From Polyangiaceae bacterium (lineage in GTDB: Bacteria; Myxococcota_A; Polyangia; Polyangiales; Polyangiaceae), in assembly GCA_029941785.1 (NCBI GenBank), contig JAPYTK010000021.1, positions 1 to 43,415 of the forward strand: 43,415 nucleotides of DNA, given 5' to 3'. Of this stretch, positions 1 to 6,815 are shown in pieces. The first letter of the stretch is position 1, and the number at the start of each line of letters is the position of its first letter. Position numbers and translations under genes: made by a program. Below the pieces are notes generated by a model that was not told the DNA's origin, did no database searches, and saw nothing but the letters and a program-made list of their open reading frames with translations.

Positions 1-176
1 GCGCTCGCGATGGACCCGTGGCGTCGAGTGAGGGTGGAGGCTCTCTGTATGGACCCGTGGCGTAGGAGCCCGGTGGAGGCGCTCGCGATGGACCCGTGGC
101 GTCGAGTGAGGGTGGAGGCTCTCTGTATGGACCTGTGGCGTAGGAGCCCGGTGGAGGCGCTCGCGATGGACCCGTG
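1..176. repeat. 39-bp tandem repeat in 78-bp higher-order units
   Basis: Two 39-bp monomers alternate: 1-39, 40-78, 79-117, 118-156 and a partial fifth from 157. The 78-bp unit at 1-78 recurs at 79-156 with one substitution visible (cccgtgg to cctgtgg near 134). All monomers share a core atggaccYgtggcg and end in gtggag. In frame 1 each monomer encodes 13 residues of the type MDPWRR..VEAL.; this frame is open at the window edge and runs to a stop at 285. The array continues off the left edge, so its copy number is unknown. It could be the tail of a repeat-rich coding sequence or a non-coding minisatellite. Confidence 0.9.
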
Positions 177-995
177 GGGCCGCGCGCTGATTCTTGGACC
201 ACGCCGGCTGTATGGTGCTCGAGATGCCGTCGCACTGGTGCGGGCGGCGAAGCGTTGTCCCTCGTGGCGTATTCCGACGGCGTAGGTGGCGGGCGGCAGA
301 AGCACAGAATGGGTGGCCCGAGTCGCTCCGCGACTTCGAGTGAGCTGTGGTCGTGAGACAGGAGGCGGATCCGGACGTCGTGCAGCGTCTCGGACGGCCT
401 TGGAGGTGCACACGCAGGCCATCGCAGCATGCGGCCCTGCGGCGCTTTGGAGGCGCGCGAGCTCGGTTTGGCGTGTGGTGGTTGCATGGAAAAAAAGTGG
501 TGTTGGTATGAGCAAAGCCCCGACGGCGACGGCCGCCGGAGCTGCTTAGATGACGACGATTGGTGACCCCACCGACTCCGGAACACGGTTGTGTCGTATT
601 GGTGGATGGCAGCGAAAGAGCTGTGCGAACTCTGGCGGAGGTTCGATTGCACAGCGCACGCTGTTGTCCTCGGAGCGCGCCATAGCCGTGGGTCGCAGTC
701 TGTGAGAGATGAGGTCGTCATCGCTCCCAGTGTTCCCCCTGGCGCGCCCCTGGCTGCGACAAGCTCGCAAGCACCCAAATCCCTGTGGGTGCATGCGGGC
801 GAGGGTCGCGTGTTGGACGAGAGCCTCGCTATTTTCCAACGGATCCAAAGGATCCGGTGGCGAAAGAGCGGGGGACAAACATCGTTGCTCAGCCATCCCT
901 GTCGGAGCAACACTGTCAGTCGGCTGTTGGCGGGTCTTGCAGTAAGCCCTTGCACCACGCCGCGTATTGCTACGCAGTGAGACGCAATGACCCGA
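177..995. other. Intergenic stretch, no convincing gene
   Basis: Several open frames cross this stretch on both strands (for example 286-549 plus and 546-1205 minus). None has recognisable motifs, a good ribosome binding site or protein-like composition; the translations are rich in Arg, Pro, Cys and Ser, as expected of unconstrained GC-rich frames. A short perfect hairpin (cggatcc, 3-nt loop, ggatccg) lies near 839-856. Nothing else was recognised. Confidence 0.5.
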
Positions 996-1272
996 GGTTT
1001 GGCCGCACCCTAGTTGCGTGCGGCCAAACCCCCCAATTGGAACTCGAGTGACACGGACCATCCCAAGTCCGTGGTGTTCGAGCCCCCTCGTCGAACCGTG
1101 CGGCAGCGACCCCATCCCTAAGGTCGTCGACGCGCGGTTCGCGAAACAGACGCCAGCGGCGCGGGCGCGCGGTGCGTGCTTTGCCTGTGTTGGTGTCTGT
1201 TTCATGATGCGGGTTTCGTTGGGCTTCGACGTGAGGCGCAGGTACGTTGACCTAGCGCCTCACGCTACGAAG
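996..1272. repeat. Cluster of four strong inverted repeats
   Basis: Four hairpins follow one another downstream of the minus-strand flagellin. The first pairs 996-1008 with 1018-1030 (13 bp, ggtttggccgcac, 9-nt loop). The second pairs 1052-1058 with 1067-1073 (cacggac/gtccgtg), with a possible outer helix 1043-1047 with 1078-1082. The third pairs 1143-1155 with 1191-1203 (13 pairs including one G-U). The fourth pairs 1231-1243 with 1250-1263 (13 bp around one bulged base), with an outer helix 1224-1228 with 1268-1272. None has a U-run, so they are not textbook terminators. They may form a structured 3' region of the flagellin transcript or a separate RNA. Confidence 0.7.
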
Positions 1273-1303
1273 CGATGTGGCGGGTGATCTCGATCGCGAG
1301 GGA

Positions 1304-2134
1304 TTAGCCCAGAAGCGAAAGAGCGACCTGAGGTGCCTGGTTGGCTTGCGCCAACACGGAGGTACCGGCTTGCAGAAGGACCTGCGAGCGCGCCAGGTTC
1401 GACGTCTCGGATGCCACGTCGACGTCGCGAATGGCGCTGTTCGCAGCTTCGAGGTTGCCTCGAATCGTCTGCGAGTTGCTCACCGCGTAGGCAAGACGGT
1501 TGACCGCCGCGCCGAGCTCAGAGCGACGAGTCGACACGCTCGTGAGCGCCGAGTCGAGTGCGTCGATCGCGGTATTGGCGTTCACGCCGGTCGCGCCGGC
1601 AACGTCGATACCACTGAGGCCGAGACCACTGATGGAGATGCCACCGAAGGTAACGGAGATGGTGTCGAAGGTCGTGGTGTTGATACCGACCTGGAAGGCG
1701 ACCGAGACCTGCGTACCTGCCAACATTTCCTTGGTGTTGAACTGGGTCGTTTCGGCGAGACGCAGGATTTCGTCCTTCAGGAGTTGGAACTCCGTATCGA
1801 GGAACAAGCGGTCTGTGGACGTCAAGTCACCGTTCGCAGACTGGACGGCGAGTTCGCGCATACGAATGATGACGGTACTGATTTCACCGAGACCACCTTC
1901 CGCGGTCTTGGCCATGCTGATGCCGTTGTTCGTATTGCGTTCGGCAACCGTGAAGCTGCGGATTCGTGCTTTCAAGCTCTCGCTGATCCCCATCCCTGCA
2001 GCGTCATCGGCTGCAGTATTGATGCGGAAACCGCTCGACAGACGTTCGTAGGATTTTTGGAGACTGAACTGGTTACGAGAGAGAGCGTTTTGGGCTTTGG
2101 TCGAGGCGATATTTGTATTGATATAGAGAGGCAT
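1304..2134 (-). CDS. Flagellin (paralogue 1)
   Basis: This 276-aa protein is a short flagellin, the secreted subunit that polymerises into the flagellar filament. It has the conserved N-terminal D0/D1 region starting MPLYINTNIAS, with RLSSGFRINTAADDAAG near residues 32-48 and the RMRELAVQSANG helix near 91-102. The C-terminal D1/D0 ends with SQVLLQAGTSVLAQANQ and LSLLG. The variable D2/D3 domain is nearly absent, giving a minimal flagellin. It starts 5 nt after an AAGGAGT ribosome binding site held in a small hairpin (2140-2154). No sigma-28-like promoter was found in the 160 nt upstream; the nearest one on this strand lies at 2596-2620, ahead of the small ORF and hairpin at 2318-2362, so read-through from there is possible. 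About 60-70 percent identity to the flagellins at 17662 and 19236 is my eye estimate. Confidence 0.97.
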   Translation of the reverse strand: MPLYINTNIASTKAQNALSRNQFSLQKSYERLSSGFRINTAADDAAGMGISESLKARIRSFTVAERNTNNGISMAKTAEGGLGEISTVIIRMRELAVQSANGDLTSTDRLFLDTEFQLLKDEILRLAETTQFNTKEMLAGTQVSVAFQVGINTTTFDTISVTFGGISISGLGLSGIDVAGATGVNANTAIDALDSALTSVSTRRSELGAAVNRLAYAVSNSQTIRGNLEAANSAIRDVDVASETSNLARSQVLLQAGTSVLAQANQAPQVALSLLG

Positions 2135-2139
2135 GGATT

Positions 2140-2182
2140 ACTCCTTCATAGAGTGCGCGAACCCTGAACGTCTTCATGACGC
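2140..2182 (-). promoter_or_regulatory. Flagellin leader element A: two stem-loops, SD hairpin
   Basis: On the minus strand, a stem-loop gcgtc-atgaa-gacgt (2168-2182) is followed after 13 nt by ACTCT-ATGAA-GGAGT (2140-2154). In the second, the Shine-Dalgarno GGAG forms the 3' arm of a 5-bp stem including one U-G pair. The start codon follows 5 nt later. The same arrangement recurs at four other places in the window. Sequestration of the ribosome site is inferred from pairing only. Confidence 0.7.
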
Positions 2183-2295
2183 CCATGTATGACTGAGTTC
2201 GACTTATGGGTTTTGAGCTTGTGGCGGTGCAGTAAGAGAACGCCACCATGGCGTCTCTCCAGTGGTGATTGACATCACCGTGCAGTTGGCTTTCG

Positions 2296-2378
2296 CCCCG
2301 CCTCACTCGTCAAAAGCGGAGGTCGCTACGCACCATCAAGCTCGGTGATGCGTAGCGCCTCCTAACGGAGTGGCGGGG
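2296..2378 (-). terminator. Nested inverted repeat ending the small leader RNA
   Basis: The inner helix pairs 2318-2332 with 2349-2362 (14 bp around one bulged base). On the minus strand it is followed by gcttttg at 2317-2311, which fits a weak intrinsic terminator. An outer helix pairs 2296-2308 with 2368-2378 (11 bp around a 2-nt bulge) and encloses the inner one. Because the outer helix includes sequence both before and after the terminator, the element could act as a terminator or attenuator between the 30-codon ORF and the flagellin downstream. Confidence 0.55.
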
Positions 2379-2422
2379 TATTTTTCACAGCAAAGGCCAA
2401 CTGTGAATCTTGGACTTTGTCG

Positions 2423-2515
2423 TTAGCTGCTGCGCATCATCTGCGGCGTGACGGCATGGTAAAGACCATCCGTGCTCGCGATGGAGCAAGCAGTCGTGCT
2501 TACGTGGCGGAACAT
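2423..2515 (-). CDS. 30-aa ORF behind a flagellin-type leader
   Basis: An ATG sits 4 nt after the conserved SD hairpin and opens a 30-codon frame beginning MFRHVSTTAC and ending PQMMRSS. There is no resemblance to flagellin, no signal peptide and no membrane segment. The good ribosome binding site argues that it is translated. The peptide could be a functional leader peptide whose translation affects the downstream hairpin at 2318-2362, or a chance ORF left after loss of a flagellin gene. Confidence 0.4.
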   Translation of the reverse strand: MFRHVSTTACSIASTDGLYHAVTPQMMRSS

Positions 2516-2519
2516 GGCA

Positions 2520-2565
2520 ACTCCTTCTTAGAGTCTGAACGGACTTGCCGTCGTCATGACGGCGG
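2520..2565 (-). promoter_or_regulatory. Flagellin-type leader element B
   Basis: An imperfect 18-bp palindrome at 2548-2565 is followed, 13 nt downstream on the minus strand, by ACTCT-AAGAA-GGAGT at 2520-2534. The spacing is identical to leader A (13 nt), and the SD hairpin has the same fold with loop AAGAA instead of ATGAA. Confidence 0.65.
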
Positions 2566-2593
2566 TTGGCGAGATGTGATCCGTTCAAAGGGG

Positions 2594-2620
2594 TAAACGG
2601 ATAAGCGACAATTCCCTTGA
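2594..2620 (-). promoter_or_regulatory. Predicted sigma-28 (FliA) promoter, leader RNA B
   Basis: The minus strand reads TCAAG, 14 nt, then TCCGTTTA. The sigma-28 consensus is TAAA-N15-GCCGATAA. The same variant, with CCGTT in the -10 element and identical spacing, precedes 17662, 18747 and 19236, which supports the call. The predicted start is near 2586. Confidence 0.6.
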
Positions 2621-2782
2621 GAGATTCGCTGAAGAAAGTTCAAATATTGTTGGCGGGGGCATGTCGGGTTTGTTGAATTGTCTAATGACTCCCGCCGATT
2701 AGGGTCGCGGATTAGTGACTCGCCCGTTCTGGCGAAAGCAACGTTCTCGTCACGCGAAACCGGCTGCTATGCTCCCCGGACG

Positions 2783-3742
2783 ATGAAGAGTGGACTCGTA
2801 GCCGGCGCGGCGAATCACCATCGAGGATTTAGGCGCATCGTCACGTCGCTTGTGGCCCTGGTGATCGTCCCGACGGTGTTCTTGCTCGCCGTGGGGATCA
2901 TGATGTTGGTCTTCTGGGAGGAGAAGCTCAATCTGCTTTTCGGTATTCTCGTGGTGACCTTCGTCGGCTGCCTCGTGGCGGGCGGGATCCTCGTTTTGAT
3001 CTTGCTTCGGCGGGAGGCCAACCTCTCGAAGCTTCAGCTCGACTTCGTCTCGAAGGTGAGTCATGAACTGCGGACGCCGTTGACGTCGATCCGCATGTTC
3101 GTCGAAATGCTCCAGGAGACGCACGACAGCGAAGAGCGCCGAATCTGCCTCGAAGTGCTCCACAAGGAGACAGGCCGATTGACGGATCGGATCGAACGGC
3201 TCTTGGATTGGGGGCGCATGGAGGCCGGTCGCCGTATCTACGATCGCCAGGCCGACACCGTCGAAGCGGTCGTCCGTGATGCGCTCGTTGCCTTTGATGC
3301 TTCGTGGGTGGGTCGCAAACGAGATATCGAAGTGGATATCGGAGAAGACCTGCCCCAAGTGGAGGTCGATCGAGGGGCGCTAGGGGATGCCATCGTGAAC
3401 CTCTTATCGAACGCCGTGAAGTACAGTACCGACGAGCCTGAAATCGCAATACGAGCACGACAAGATGGGCGTTGGGTACGCATTTCAGTAAGTGACAAGG
3501 GGTGCGGGATCCCCCGGCTCGAGCACTCACGCGTGTTTCAACGGTTTTATCGGGTGGACGACCGTCTCTCGCGGGATCTCGAGGGTTCCGGCTTGGGTCT
3601 CGCCATCGTCCGACACGTCGTGCAGGCTCATGGGGGCCGTGTCGAACTCGATAGTGAGCCTGGACATGGCAGCACCTTCAGCTTGGTGCTGCCGGCCATC
3701 GACGGCCGGGCCAAGCGAGAGGAGAAAACACACAGTGGCTGA
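2783..3742 (+). CDS. Membrane sensor histidine kinase
   Basis: This 319-aa protein autophosphorylates and passes phosphate to the response regulator encoded just downstream. Two membrane segments (about residues 19-44 and 50-75) are separated by only a few residues, so there is no periplasmic sensor domain and the signal is probably sensed in or at the membrane. The dimerisation helix has the H-box SHELRTPLTS with His94. The ATP-binding domain has an N-box (NLLSNAVKYS), a G1 box (DKGCGI) and a G2 box (GSGLGLAIV). An in-frame start 35 codons upstream (2678) exists, but its extra residues look non-coding, so the ATG at 2783 is preferred, without a strong Shine-Dalgarno. The stop overlaps the regulator by 8 nt, implying translational coupling. 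The signal is unknown. Confidence 0.93.
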   Translation: MKSGLVAGAANHHRGFRRIVTSLVALVIVPTVFLLAVGIMMLVFWEEKLNLLFGILVVTFVGCLVAGGILVLILLRREANLSKLQLDFVSKVSHELRTPLTSIRMFVEMLQETHDSEERRICLEVLHKETGRLTDRIERLLDWGRMEAGRRIYDRQADTVEAVVRDALVAFDASWVGRKRDIEVDIGEDLPQVEVDRGALGDAIVNLLSNAVKYSTDEPEIAIRARQDGRWVRISVSDKGCGIPRLEHSRVFQRFYRVDDRLSRDLEGSGLGLAIVRHVVQAHGGRVELDSEPGHGSTFSLVLPAIDGRAKREEKTHSG

Positions 3743-4433
3743 ACCTCTGGATCCCGTTGGCCGAATTCTCGTGGTCGAGGACGACCCGTCCATTTTACTA
3801 GGTCTCCGTATCGCGCTCGAGCGCGAGGGCTACGCCGTGACGCTCGCCGAAGATGGCCTCGACGGACTGCAGCAGGCGCGAGCGACGTCGTGGGACTTGA
3901 TCATTTTGGACGTCATGTTGCCGAGGCTCAATGGCTATGAGTTTCTGTCCAGGCTCGGCGAAGAAATTCGGACCAAGCCGGTCATGGTGCTGAGCGCCCG
4001 CACGGAGGACGAGGACAAGGTGGTCGGTCTCGACTTGGGTGCTGAGGACTATATGACCAAGCCCTTCAGCGTACCGGAGCTGCTGGCGCGCGTTCGCGCC
4101 ATCCTGCGACGCCGTCGTGAGAAACCTCCCACCGTGTTTGAGTTCGGCGATGTCCTCGTGGATGCGAACAAGCACGAGGTGTACAAGGCGGGCGCGCCGG
4201 TCGATCTCACCCAGACGGAGTTCGATGTGCTCATGACCTTGGTGAGAGCGGGTGGGAGCGCCCGATCGCGCGCGCAGATCTTTTCGTCAGTTTGGGGAGA
4301 AGAGCATCACGGCACGCACCGGACGATCGATAACTTCGTGGCGCAGCTGCGCGGGAAGCTCGAGGAAGATCCCACCGCGCCCTTGTTGCTGTTGACGGTC
4401 CGGGGTGTGGGCTACCGATTGGCATTCACGTAG
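3735..4433 (+). CDS. OmpR-family response regulator
   Basis: This 232-aa two-domain regulator is the likely partner of the kinase at 2783. The receiver domain has the acidic pocket VVEDD (residues 13-17), the phosphoacceptor Asp59 in LIILDVMLP and Lys109 in YMTKPFS. The C-terminal winged helix is of the OmpR/PhoB type, with LTQTEFDVL, the recognition region HRTIDNFVAQLRGKL and the closing VRGVGYRL. The GTG at 3735 is chosen because it starts just before the receiver fold and has AGGAGA about 11 nt upstream. The ATG-free longer frame upstream runs antisensibly through the kinase gene. Its 3' end overlaps the convergent acetyltransferase gene by 22 nt. Confidence 0.94.
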   Translation: MAEPLDPVGRILVVEDDPSILLGLRIALEREGYAVTLAEDGLDGLQQARATSWDLIILDVMLPRLNGYEFLSRLGEEIRTKPVMVLSARTEDEDKVVGLDLGAEDYMTKPFSVPELLARVRAILRRRREKPPTVFEFGDVLVDANKHEVYKAGAPVDLTQTEFDVLMTLVRAGGSARSRAQIFSSVWGEEHHGTHRTIDNFVAQLRGKLEEDPTAPLLLLTVRGVGYRLAFT

Positions 4434-4915
4434 AGCTGAAGTCGCTCCGATTCGATTGTCGTGGTCTTCTCGAACTTCAAGCCTGACTTTTCGGCAACGC
4501 GGATTGAGGCGATATTGTCCAGGGCGACGAGGGCGACGATCCGGTCGATGCCGTGCTCGATGGCCGCCGCAAGGACGGCGCGGCAAGCTTCGGTTGCGTA
4601 GCCTTGGCCCCAGCTCTCGCGCTCGATGAAGTAGCCCACCTCGAGTTCAATGACCCCGTCCACCTTACAGGGCCACAAGCCGGACCGACCGACCAGTCGC
4701 TCGTCCCTCTTTCGAACGACTGCAAGCGGGCCGGCCCCATGAAGTTCCCAGGTGGCGACGTACTTTCTGAGATCGTTCAAACAACGCTCGTGGTCCCGCG
4801 GACCACCCAAATATCGCATGGCGATGGGATCGGAGAACATGGACGTCAGCGCGTCGAGATCGCCATCCCGGAAGGGCCGCAGACGAAGACGCGCGGTCTC
4901 CAGTTCGGACTTCAT
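4412..4915 (-). CDS. GNAT-family N-acetyltransferase (RimJ/RimL-like)
   Basis: This 167-aa protein belongs to the GNAT acetyltransferases of the RimJ/RimL type, which move acetyl from acetyl-CoA to an amine such as a protein N-terminus or a small molecule. It opens with the family signature ETARLRLRPF. The acetyl-CoA pyrophosphate loop is ESWGQGYATEAC near residues 99-110, and the closing segment is NIASIRVAEKSGL. The substrate cannot be told from sequence. The start codon overlaps the stop of the upstream lipoprotein gene (ATGA), so the two form an operon. Confidence 0.9.
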   Translation of the reverse strand: MKSELETARLRLRPFRDGDLDALTSMFSDPIAMRYLGGPRDHERCLNDLRKYVATWELHGAGPLAVVRKRDERLVGRSGLWPCKVDGVIELEVGYFIERESWGQGYATEACRAVLAAAIEHGIDRIVALVALDNIASIRVAEKSGLKFEKTTTIESERLQLYVNANR

Positions 4916-5592
4916 TTACGGCGCGACCGCATGGTCGAGACGAGCGAGAACAAGATACGGCGACCTTCTCCTGCAATTGTGGCCTTCTTGTTTGCGTGGG
5001 CGAAGAGCACCAGCGAACCGGATTCACAGGCGGTGAGTGTCGAGGTCGCGACTTTCGGCCTTCCTTGCTTCGCTCCGTAAATGCCTTGTTGAAGTCCGGA
5101 AAAGAACAGCACGCGCCGTTTGGCGACAGTGGTGTCTTCAAAGGTCATCCCGGAGGGCTTGTCCTTGTCTTCCGCCTGCGACTTCTTCATCCGCTCCCAT
5201 TGGTCGTCGAGGAGCTGCGCGCAGCCCTTCTTCTCGTCCTTGGCCATTTCGCTGATCGAAAGCAGTCGATCGCCTCCCGGCCACGTGAAGACTTGCATCT
5301 GAGCGATCTCGGTCGGCAAGCTTCGCGAGCTCGTGTCCTTTTTTCTGAGTCCATTGGGGACACGGATGGTCGTGCCGTTGGCCAAAGTCACGACCAAGGC
5401 TGCGCCTCCGGGGGCTCCGGTCTTGGCGGAGGTGACGCCGGTCGACGTTGCGGCGCCGGTCAGCCCGCCCGTGTCGCTCGACCCTTCGGGCCTCACGGGC
5501 CCGCTCTGACAACTAAGGAGAGAGCCGACGAGGAGGGATTGAGCCAGGCGGGCATGGTGAGCTCGGGGTTGGAAAAACGCTACGACTCGCAT
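4912..5592 (-). CDS. Putative lipoprotein, unknown function
   Basis: The chosen ATG (5592) gives a 226-aa protein with an Arg-containing N-terminus, a hydrophobic stretch and a lipobox-like LVGSLLSC, so export and lipid attachment are likely. A Ser/Thr/Gly-rich linker follows (about residues 30-55), typical of lipoproteins in this group. The remainder has an alpha/beta-like mix with no motif I recognise; it contains two Cys late in the chain. A longer frame reaches 5730, but the extra residues look non-coding. There is no clear Shine-Dalgarno. It is translationally coupled to the acetyltransferase. Confidence 0.7.
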   Translation of the reverse strand: MRVVAFFQPRAHHARLAQSLLVGSLLSCQSGPVRPEGSSDTGGLTGAATSTGVTSAKTGAPGGAALVVTLANGTTIRVPNGLRKKDTSSRSLPTEIAQMQVFTWPGGDRLLSISEMAKDEKKGCAQLLDDQWERMKKSQAEDKDKPSGMTFEDTTVAKRRVLFFSGLQQGIYGAKQGRPKVATSTLTACESGSLVLFAHANKKATIAGEGRRILFSLVSTMRSRRK

Positions 5593-5706
5593 GGGGGTAG
5601 CGGACTTGATTAGGCGCACGCCGTCAACCCATTCGCTTGCGGAGGAGCTCATCGCTCCGCGCTTGCGCTGATCGTGGGTACCGTGCATGCTCGGCTCGGT
5701 TTTGAC

Positions 5707-6801
5707 ATGGCGGATAAGGCAAAGGACCAATTGAGCGCAGTGAAGGCCAGCGGATCACGGGTGAAGAGCGAGTTCAAGGACGGGCATGACCTGGGACTGA
5801 CTCCTACGCGGCCGCTCGATTTGGGTCGTTGCCACGGCTTCTCGGACTTGCTGACCGCCATGGGCCAGACGTCCTTTGGTGGTCGGCAGCTGGGCGAGGC
5901 GGCGGACATCCTCGAGTTGATGGTGGGGGACGAGGAGTGCTTGGTGGTAGGCACCTTCTCTGGGGCCATGACCGTGGCCAAACAAGGCCTCGTGCTCTGC
6001 GATATGATCGACCGGGGGATGATCGACGTCGTCGTGTCGACCGGGGCCCTCATGGCGCACGGATTGGTCGAGGCGCAGGGGATGACTCACTTCAAGGCTA
6101 CGGCCGAATTGGATGATCGGGAGCTGTACTATGCGGGATTCGATCGTGTGTACGACACGCTCGAACTCGAGAAGAACCTCGATGACCTCGAGGCGATCCT
6201 CGACGGATTGCTCGACCGATGGCCAGACGACCAGGAGGTGTCTTCCCACCGGTTGTTTGAGCGCCTTGGTCAGCAGCTCATCGAGACGGCGCCCGGCCGG
6301 GGGATCCTGCAAAGCGCTGTCGCGAAGGGGGTGCCGGTGTACGTCCCAGCGTTCACCGACTCCGAACTCGGTCTCGACTTTGCGCTCCACAGTCGCAAAC
6401 GGGAGCGTGAGGGACGGCCGAAGCTACGCTTCGACCCTTTTCTCGATCTCGAAGACTACACGCGCCGCATCGAAGCCAAAACACGGCTCGGGATCTTCAC
6501 GATAGGTGGAGGGGTGCCCCGCAACTGGGCTCAGCAGGCTTGTTGTTACATCGACCTCATTTCGACCCGGCAGGGTCATGAGGGCCAGCTGCGCAGGTTT
6601 CAGTACGGCGTGCGAATTTGCCCGGAGCCGGTGCATTGGGGAGGTCTGAGTGGCTGCACCTATTCGGAGGGCGTGTCGTGGGGGAAATTCGTTCCCCCTT
6701 CAGATGGTGGACGTTTTGCTGAAGTGCCGGCTGACGCGACGATCGCGTGGCCTTTGCTCGTGGCCGGTGTGATGGAACGAATCAATGGGCGAACTTCATA
6801 G
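5707..6801 (+). CDS. Deoxyhypusine synthase-family protein
   Basis: The 364-aa product belongs to the deoxyhypusine synthase family, NAD-dependent enzymes that transfer an aminobutyl group from spermidine to a lysine or amine. The lysine forming the enzyme-imine intermediate in eukaryotic enzymes lies in SWGK, and VSWGKFVPP is conserved here near residue 328. Other family blocks visible are DLLTAMGQTSFGGRQLGEA, VVVSTGALMAHGLVEA and IGGGVPRNWAQQ. Bacteria lack the eIF5A substrate, so a polyamine role (homospermidine- or spermidine-type synthesis) is more likely than protein modification; this is inference. The ATG at 5707 is preferred over a GTG at 5674. It leads a same-strand run with acetate kinase-PduL, LOG protein and ornithine carbamoyltransferase. 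Confidence 0.88.
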   Translation: MADKAKDQLSAVKASGSRVKSEFKDGHDLGLTPTRPLDLGRCHGFSDLLTAMGQTSFGGRQLGEAADILELMVGDEECLVVGTFSGAMTVAKQGLVLCDMIDRGMIDVVVSTGALMAHGLVEAQGMTHFKATAELDDRELYYAGFDRVYDTLELEKNLDDLEAILDGLLDRWPDDQEVSSHRLFERLGQQLIETAPGRGILQSAVAKGVPVYVPAFTDSELGLDFALHSRKREREGRPKLRFDPFLDLEDYTRRIEAKTRLGIFTIGGGVPRNWAQQACCYIDLISTRQGHEGQLRRFQYGVRICPEPVHWGGLSGCTYSEGVSWGKFVPPSDGGRFAEVPADATIAWPLLVAGVMERINGRTS

Positions 6802-6815
6802 AGGGTAAGAAACCG

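Larger units (their letters stand above)
2311..2586 (-). ncRNA. Predicted sigma-28-dependent leader RNA B upstream of flagellin
   Basis: The unit begins at a sigma-28-like promoter (2594-2620) and ends at the hairpin plus short U-run near 2311, about 275 nt. It contains a flagellin-type leader: a palindromic stem-loop (2548-2565), 13 nt, then the SD hairpin ACTCTAAGAAGGAGT (2520-2534). It contains no flagellin, only a 30-codon ORF (2423-2515). It lies directly upstream of the flagellin at 1304-2134 on the same strand. It may be a regulatory RNA, an attenuator for the flagellin, or the remnant of a deleted flagellin gene. The boundaries are predicted, not mapped. Confidence 0.45.

Noticed and set aside
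1041-1092. tRNA-like stem-loop with a ttcgag motif
   Set aside because: No 7-bp acceptor stem, D arm or CCA-proximal structure could be built; it is a simple hairpin.
546-1205. 219-codon open frame on the minus strand
   Set aside because: The frame crosses several inverted repeats, has no motif or ribosome site, and its composition is not protein-like.
1277-2167. Long plus-strand frame opposite the flagellin
   Set aside because: It is antisense to a clear flagellin and has no family motif.
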